53,854 bases of DNA from Bacillota bacterium (lineage in GTDB: Bacteria > Bacillota > SHA-98 > Ch115 > JABLXJ01), in contig DUMQ01000001.1 of NCBI GenBank assembly GCA_012839815.1, forward strand, positions 1 through 53,854, written 5' to 3'. Made by a program: the position numbers and the translations under genes. Positions 49,417-53,854 of this stretch are shown one piece after another (position 1 is the stretch's first letter; each line of letters opens with the position of its first letter). Below the pieces are notes generated by a model. It had not been told where the DNA came from and searched no databases. It was given only the letters and a program-made list of their open reading frames with translations.

Positions 49417-51789
49417 GTGTATCAGGTGAGCCGCAGCAGGCTTGCGACTATTCTTGTAGGTGCTATCCTGGGTAGGGCTCTTTTATTTAATTCTGTGTCG
49501 CCATTTGGGATCGCATATGTAGGGGCGGTGGGGGCGGCGCAGGGGTCGTTTGCCATCTGGTCGCTCACCGGTGTGGTAATCGGCATCTTAAGCCGCAAGC
49601 ACGATTTCAGGTGGTTTGACCCCCGGGCTCTTGGTTACCTTACCACTCTGGTTTCGGTCTACATCGTGTCACACCAGCTTTATACCAGGGCCGTAACGTC
49701 CCGGTGGAGTCTCGGGATCGCCGTCGGCGGGGCAGCTTTCGCGACCGGGATTATCGCCCGCACCGCCTTCGGGCCGGGGAATGGCGACATACTCCTGGTC
49801 GCCGCCGAGGCCTGCCTTGCAGGTATAATTGCCTCCGGATTGTTCCGGGGCCGCAACGTCGCTGCCCGTGACGATACGGATGGGAGCCCGGAAGCTGTGG
49901 TATTGTTACTTGCGGGGCTTGTGGCTGGCCTTACGGGTATTCAAATGTGGAGACTCTCCATAGGCAACATTATAGGGGGCGCCTGTGTGGCAGGGCTCGC
50001 GCTCTTGGGTGGGGCCGGCCCGGGTGCGGCGGGTGGCGCAATGATAGGACTCGTATGTGCCATGTCTCAGGAGAGGATCCTCCCCCTCGCTGGTTCGTAT
50101 GCGTTTGGAGGACTTATCGCCGGCCTGTGCCGGGAATACGGTAGGGTCGGGGCTGCAGCCGGATTTGCCCTTGGGAGCGCGATGCTTTCTTTTCAGATTA
50201 CAAGCGGGGCCGCGGTACCTATATTTATAGCGGAGAGTTTTCTGGCCTCGATGCTTTTCCTGGTGGTGCCAGGGGGGGTGCTTCCACGTATAGAGCATAT
50301 TGTGCCGGTAGCAAAGCCGGCGCGGGGCTGCGAGGCAGCCCGTGCCAGGAGGCTCCGGGAACAGATATCAAAGAAGCTTGGGGATTTTTCGAAAATCTTC
50401 GAGGAACTGGCCTCAAACCTCGAACATGTCCCGCAGGCGAGCACCGTCAAGGACAAGGCCGAGGCTATTACTCTTCTCCACATGATAATGTCCCTATGTT
50501 GCGGGAATTGTATCTCTTACTATAACTGCTGGTCCAAGAATTTCTATAAGACTTACAGGGATATGCTTGACCTGCTGGCGCTTGCCGAATTGAAAGGGGT
50601 TATAAGCACCGATGATCTCTCTAACCGGATCGGGAAGTGGTGTATACAGACGAGACGGCTTGTGGAGACGGTTAACAGACTCCTGCAGAATTATTCAGTG
50701 GATCGCCACTGGGTGAGGAAGCTCGCTGAAAGCCGGGCGATGGTATCGGGGCAGCTGAGAGGGATTTCCGATATGATGCAAGGCCTTGCGGCGGAGCTTG
50801 CCGCCAGCATCGAATTCGATGAAAACATAGAGAACCGGATCGCAAGAGGCCTTGCAGAAGTTGGGTTGCCGGCGGGCGAGGTGAACGTGATACGGTCGCG
50901 AGAAGGAAAGCACCTGGACATCGTCATATCCAGGCATGCGTGCGCCAATGCGGAAGAATGCAGGAGGGCAGTAGCCCCTATCGTGTCGGGAATCGTTGGA
51001 CAGCCGCTTATTGTATGGGGTGCTAATTGTGAGGCCAAAATGAGCCGGCCCGTATGTGAATTCCATTTGACGCCGGCCAGGAACCTCCGTGTGACAACCG
51101 CCGTAACTAGGGTGGCAAAGGATCGTGGCGGTATCTCAGGAGACGCTTATTCCACGATTGAGCTCAGCGATGGTAGATTTGCAATCGTCTTGAGCGATGG
51201 GATGGGCGTGGGACCCCAGGCGGCTGCCGAAAGCACCACAGCTGTTTCGATGCTGGAACGCCTCATTGAGGCTGGATTCGACCATGAGTTTTCGGTCAAG
51301 ACCGTAAACTCCATCCTACTCTTGAGGTCCCCCGGCGAGACATTCGCAACGGTGGACCTCGCTGTGCTCGACCTGTTCACGGGGGACACGGAATTCATAA
51401 AGATAGGATCCTCGCCGAGTTTCGTGAAACGCGGTGGGGAAATCATAACGGTGAGATCTTCATCCTTGCCCGCAGGCATCTTCAGCGCCATAGATATTGA
51501 GAAATCACGGAGGCGCCTCATTGATGGGGATATCCTCATAATGGTGAGCGATGGGGTTATCGATTCCAGGCTCGACCCTACCGGGAGGGATGAATGGTTT
51601 ATCCGGATGTTGAGGCGGCTTGATAGCAACGATCCTCATCATATCGCGCGGGCAATCGTGGACAAAGCGAAGGAGAATACTGGCGGCAGGTTGCTTGATG
51701 ACATGACAGTGATTGTAGCCAGGGTGGACCGGCAGGGGCGTAACAGGGGTTGTATGTCTCATGTTGCTAGCCTCAAAACTGGCGCGTGA
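49417..51789 (+). CDS. spoIIE: Stage II sporulation protein E, serine phosphatase
   Basis: SpoIIE dephosphorylates SpoIIAA to switch on SigF in the forespore and acts at the asymmetric septum. The first 300 residues hold about ten membrane segments, the middle a FtsZ-interacting region with a Cys cluster (MSLCCGNCISYYNCWSK), the last 215 a PP2C domain: GGISGDAYSTIELSDGRFAI, then VLSDGMGVGPQAAAESTTAV and ILIMVSDGVIDSR. The frame extends to ATG 49372, but the TATAAT at 49384 would start transcription after that codon; GTG 49417 (GGAGG 8 bases before) or GTG 49426 are better. Next to tilS as in other spore formers. Confidence 0.93.
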   Translation: MYQVSRSRLATILVGAILGRALLFNSVSPFGIAYVGAVGAAQGSFAIWSLTGVVIGILSRKHDFRWFDPRALGYLTTLVSVYIVSHQLYTRAVTSRWSLGIAVGGAAFATGIIARTAFGPGNGDILLVAAEACLAGIIASGLFRGRNVAARDDTDGSPEAVVLLLAGLVAGLTGIQMWRLSIGNIIGGACVAGLALLGGAGPGAAGGAMIGLVCAMSQERILPLAGSYAFGGLIAGLCREYGRVGAAAGFALGSAMLSFQITSGAAVPIFIAESFLASMLFLVVPGGVLPRIEHIVPVAKPARGCEAARARRLREQISKKLGDFSKIFEELASNLEHVPQASTVKDKAEAITLLHMIMSLCCGNCISYYNCWSKNFYKTYRDMLDLLALAELKGVISTDDLSNRIGKWCIQTRRLVETVNRLLQNYSVDRHWVRKLAESRAMVSGQLRGISDMMQGLAAELAASIEFDENIENRIARGLAEVGLPAGEVNVIRSREGKHLDIVISRHACANAEECRRAVAPIVSGIVGQPLIVWGANCEAKMSRPVCEFHLTPARNLRVTTAVTRVAKDRGGISGDAYSTIELSDGRFAIVLSDGMGVGPQAAAESTTAVSMLERLIEAGFDHEFSVKTVNSILLLRSPGETFATVDLAVLDLFTGDTEFIKIGSSPSFVKRGGEIITVRSSSLPAGIFSAIDIEKSRRRLIDGDILIMVSDGVIDSRLDPTGRDEWFIRMLRRLDSNDPHHIARAIVDKAKENTGGRLLDDMTVIVARVDRQGRNRGCMSHVASLKTGA

Positions 51790-51813
51790 CTGGAGGCAGG
51801 CGCCTCAGTTGTG

Positions 51814-51868
51814 CCAGGCGGACGCCGCCATAGGGCGGGCAGCGCCGTCTGGTATTGTTTTGTCTTGT
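51814..51868 (+). terminator. Terminator after spoIIE
   Basis: CCAGGCGGACGC (51814-51825) pairs with GCGCCGTCTGG (51842-51852) with one bulged base and one G-T pair; the loop itself contains CGCC/GGCG. TATTGTTTTGTCTTGTTG follows. A strong GC-rich stem with a T-rich tail. Confidence 0.75.
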
Positions 51869-51893
51869 TGCATAATTAATTCACACAATTGAG

Positions 51894-51923
51894 TTGCAGA
51901 TATTAGGTCTTGTCTGTTATGAT
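51894..51923 (+). promoter_or_regulatory. SigA-type promoter of tilS
   Basis: TTGCAG (51894-51899), 18 bases, TATGAT (51918-51923). Four of six and five of six consensus positions for the vegetative sigma factor. It gives a leader of about 80 bases and supports the tilS start at 52009. Confidence 0.6.
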
Positions 51924-52008
51924 AATACGAGGATGCAAGAGAGAGGATGCGAGAACAGGTCAGGGCCAAGACAAGCCCCCGCATCCCGGATTTCGGGGGA
52001 CAAGGTCT

Positions 52009-53466
52009 ATGATTGACGCAGTTAGGGCAGCCATAGAAGACTACAGGATGCTCGAAAAGGGCGATCGCGTTGTTGTTGGGGTATCCGGAGGGCCCGACTC
52101 GGTAGCCCTCTTACATATCTTACATAGCCTCGCCGCCGAGTATATGCTGGTTCTACATGTCGCGCACCTGAACCACATGTTCCGGGGGAAGGATGCCGAA
52201 GAGGATGCCAGGTTCGTCGAGGAATTCGCCGGCAGCCTCGGGCTCCCCTGCACCGTCGAGGCTTACGATGTCCCGGCCTACCTGAGGAGGACGGGACGTT
52301 CGGCTCAGGATGGGGCGCGTGAGGTCCGCTATGATTTTTACAGGCGTGTTGCCCGGGATGTCGGGGCAAACAAGGTTGCGCTCGGTCATAATGCCGACGA
52401 TCAAGTCGAGACGATCCTCATGCGACTCTTTAGAGGCTCAGGACTTGCAGGTTTGACGGCCATACCTCCTGTCAGGGCCGAGGGTGATGTAACCTATATC
52501 AGGCCGCTCATCAGGGTTACCCGTTCGGAGATCTCAGCATATTGCGAGGCAAACAACCTCGCCACCAGGCTGGATGCTTCAAATGTAAAGCCCAAATATC
52601 TCAGGAATAAGATAAGGCTTGAACTAATCCCGCTGCTGGAGCAGAAGTATAACAAGCGTATCCGCGAGGCCCTTCTCAGGACGGCCGATCTCTTGCGCCT
52701 GGATTCGGACTACATCGAGGGAATGGCTCACGAGGCTTTCTTGGAGGCGCTCTTTGATTGGACGGAAAACAGCGTCATCCTGGATTCCAACGTGCTGTTC
52801 CGGCAGCACGGAGCCATCCAGGGAAGGGTCATCCGTCAGGCCGTAGCCAGGCTCAAGGACGGTGAGGTGAAGGATATAGAATCCGAGCATATCCGTTCAG
52901 TCCTCGCTATGGCAAGGCGGGGTGCTTCAGGTGCGAGCCTCGACCTGCCTGATGGCATAACGGCCGAATATGAGTACGGAAAGCTGAGGCTTCGTATTGG
53001 AAGTAAAAGAGCCGCGCCCGCACCGGGGCGGCCCTTCGTCCCTGAACGTGTCCTGGCGGTCCCCGGGGTCACCCGTGTCCCTGAACTGGGCTGTGAGATC
53101 GAGGCGAGGGTGCTCGATGTGGGGGAACTGCCACCACCATCTCCCGGGACGAGAAGGTGCAATACTGGTTGTCAAGCCTGTTTTGAGGAATACCTGGATT
53201 TTCATGCGGTCCGTGGCCCTTTGGTCGTAAGGACCCGCCGCCACGGTGACAGGTTTAGACCTCTGGGCATGAACGGGACCAAGAAGCTGAAGGATTTCTT
53301 CATAGACCTCAAGATCCCGAGGGGACGCCGGGATGTTATTCCCCTCATCGTTACAGGGGATGAGATAGTCTGGGTCATCGGGTATCGTATTAGCGATAGC
53401 TTCAAGGTAACCAAAGCCACCAGGAGGGTGCTTCACCTGACAGCTCGATTTTCAGCACCCGCATAG
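52009..53466 (+). CDS. tilS: tRNA(Ile)-lysidine synthetase
   Basis: TilS attaches lysine to C34 of the CAU-anticodon tRNA(Ile), changing its decoding from AUG to AUA. The PP-loop is VVGVSGGPDSVALLHIL near residues 21-37, then VLHVAHLNHMFRG and VALGHNADDQVETILMRLFR-GSGLAGL; the C-terminal TilS domains end with FRPLGMNGTKKLKDFFIDLK-IPRGRRDVIPLI and ISDSFKVTKATRRVL. ATG 52009 follows GGGGGACAAGG; in-frame sequence from 51910 precedes the likely promoter. 485 residues. Its TAG stop lies in the core of dispersed repeat copy 4. Confidence 0.95.
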   Translation: MIDAVRAAIEDYRMLEKGDRVVVGVSGGPDSVALLHILHSLAAEYMLVLHVAHLNHMFRGKDAEEDARFVEEFAGSLGLPCTVEAYDVPAYLRRTGRSAQDGAREVRYDFYRRVARDVGANKVALGHNADDQVETILMRLFRGSGLAGLTAIPPVRAEGDVTYIRPLIRVTRSEISAYCEANNLATRLDASNVKPKYLRNKIRLELIPLLEQKYNKRIREALLRTADLLRLDSDYIEGMAHEAFLEALFDWTENSVILDSNVLFRQHGAIQGRVIRQAVARLKDGEVKDIESEHIRSVLAMARRGASGASLDLPDGITAEYEYGKLRLRIGSKRAAPAPGRPFVPERVLAVPGVTRVPELGCEIEARVLDVGELPPPSPGTRRCNTGCQACFEEYLDFHAVRGPLVVRTRRHGDRFRPLGMNGTKKLKDFFIDLKIPRGRRDVIPLIVTGDEIVWVIGYRISDSFKVTKATRRVLHLTARFSAPA

Positions 53467-53500
53467 GGCGTCTCGCATCTCTCCGGTCGGCGGACCCGGC
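53455..53500 (+). repeat. Dispersed intergenic repeat, copy 4
   Basis: GCACCCGCATAGGGCGTCTC, GCATCTCTCCGGTCGGCGGA, CCCGGC. It matches the core and right half of the other copies; the left end (CTAAGTTAG) is missing. The TAG of GCATAGGG is the tilS stop (53464-53466), so the last TilS residues are encoded by the repeat. Confidence 0.8.
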
Positions 53501-53547
53501 CAGGGAGACGGGGCTTGACGGGGCTTGAGCTTGGTGTCAAGCGTCAA

Positions 53548-53588
53548 TGACTTTGTCACCCGAAACTAGTCTGTGATTATGTCACCGA
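53548..53588 (+). repeat. Repeated TGTCACC sites, possible end of an insertion element
   Basis: TTTGTCACCCGA (53552-53563) and TTATGTCACCGA (53577-53588) are near-identical sites 25 bases apart, each preceded by TGA. Multiple repeated sites near the ends are typical of some insertion sequences (e.g. IS21-like); the window ends before the other end. Confidence 0.4.
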
Positions 53589-53630
53589 TGTAGATAATTA
53601 AGGGGTTGGCTCCGGCCCGGGCCGGGGATT

Positions 53631-53716
53631 GTATTTGCAGCTTCGCCCCCTGTCAAGGGCAAGGGCTTCGCCCGCCCTGGCAGGGCGCCCTTGACAGGGG
53701 GCGAAGCTGCAAATAC
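53631..53716. repeat. Perfect 30-bp inverted repeat (large hairpin/cruciform)
   Basis: The arm at 53631-53660 (GTATTTGCAGCTTCGCCCCC, TGTCAAGGGC) is the exact complement of 53687-53716. The 26-base loop (53661-53686) itself contains two small hairpins (GGGCTTCGCCC and GCCCTGGCAGGGC). Outside, TCCGGCCC (53611-53618) and GGGCCGGA (53728-53735) pair again, so the whole imperfect palindrome spans about 53606-53741. No gene lies in 53467-53746. Confidence 0.95.
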
Positions 53717-53746
53717 CTGGCAGTCAAGGGCCGGAGGCCAAGAGAG

Positions 53747-53854
53747 TCAGCAGCGTGTGGCTGTCACCGTCTCTTTGGCGGTATAGCGAGTCCTTGGTAT
53801 GGGTGCCCATTTGCGCCATGGGTGGTTTGGCCCCGGTTTGTAAGAGGACGTAGA
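53747..53854 (-). CDS. Possible C-terminal fragment of a transposase
   Basis: Reading leftward from the window edge, 35 codons stay open to a TGA whose complement is at 53747-53749. The peptide contains KPGPNHPWRKWAPIPRTRY. A basic N-H-P-W-R/K-like segment occurs at the C-terminus of some insertion-sequence transposases (from memory). With the TGTCACC repeats and the palindrome beyond its stop, this suggests the distal end of a mobile element. The fragment is short, so this is tentative. Confidence 0.35.
   Translation of the reverse strand, partial: STSSYKPGPNHPWRKWAPIPRTRYTAKETVTATRC

Overview
The window reads as a chromosomal segment of a GC-rich, motile, endospore-forming member of the Bacillota (Clostridia/Limnochordia-like; I cannot go deeper from sequence alone). 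The reasons are sporulation genes (dacF, spoVG, an sspF-type SASP, spoIIE, three SPOCS-domain genes), promoters that match the SigF, SigH and SigD consensus at the expected genes, strong GGAGG-type ribosome binding sites, and frequent GTG/TTG starts.

Layout. 1-96: start of a leftward peptidoglycan-binding protein. 301-4738: SigF promoter and dacF, then ispE, a MobA-like nucleotidyltransferase, purR and spoVG, the last behind a SigH promoter buried in a palindrome. 4797-6355: an unrecognised 434-residue protein and a convergent sspF-like SASP gene. In Bacillus subtilis sspF, ispE, purR and spoVG are also neighbours, so this is an old linkage, slightly rearranged. 6427-14716: chemotaxis block (SigD promoter, mcp, cheW, cheA, cheY, cheB, cheR, cheX) closed by a textbook terminator at 14767. 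14993-39807: an almost uninterrupted flagellar run, flgB flgC fliE fliF fliG fliH fliI fliJ fliK flgD, a small flagellar operon protein, flgE flbD motA motB fliL fliM fliN fliO fliP fliQ fliR flhB flhA flhF flhG, a PilZ protein, the SigD/FliA sigma factor and a small conserved unknown. Filament genes (flagellin, fliD, fliS, flgK, flgL, flgM) are not here. 39989-46357: a sugar-nucleotide pyrophosphorylase and three tandem SPOCS proteins, two of them with a C-terminal LysM domain. 46529-49276: an HlyD-type adaptor and a MacB/FtsX-type permease without an ATPase gene. 49417-53466: spoIIE and tilS, normally followed by hpt and ftsH; here tilS is followed by what looks like the end of an insertion element.

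How it works together. The flagellar run encodes the rod base, MS ring, C ring, export gate, hook, stator and placement GTPases, and ends with the sigma factor that would fire the class III genes, including the mcp/che block with its SigD promoter. CheA/CheW/MCP signal to CheY; CheB/CheR adapt the receptor; CheX is the only CheY-P phosphatase visible, since CheC, CheD and FliY are absent. The sporulation genes on both sides belong to successive stages: SigH (spoVG), SigF (dacF), SpoIIE which activates SigF, and mother-cell coat/envelope proteins (SPOCS/LysM).

Beyond genes, the window holds a four-copy dispersed repeat that supplies stop codons to three genes, a perfect 30-bp inverted repeat near the right edge, and an unusual number of short tandem duplications (10-22 bp) at gene boundaries. 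No rRNA, tRNA, CRISPR array or complete transposase gene was seen.
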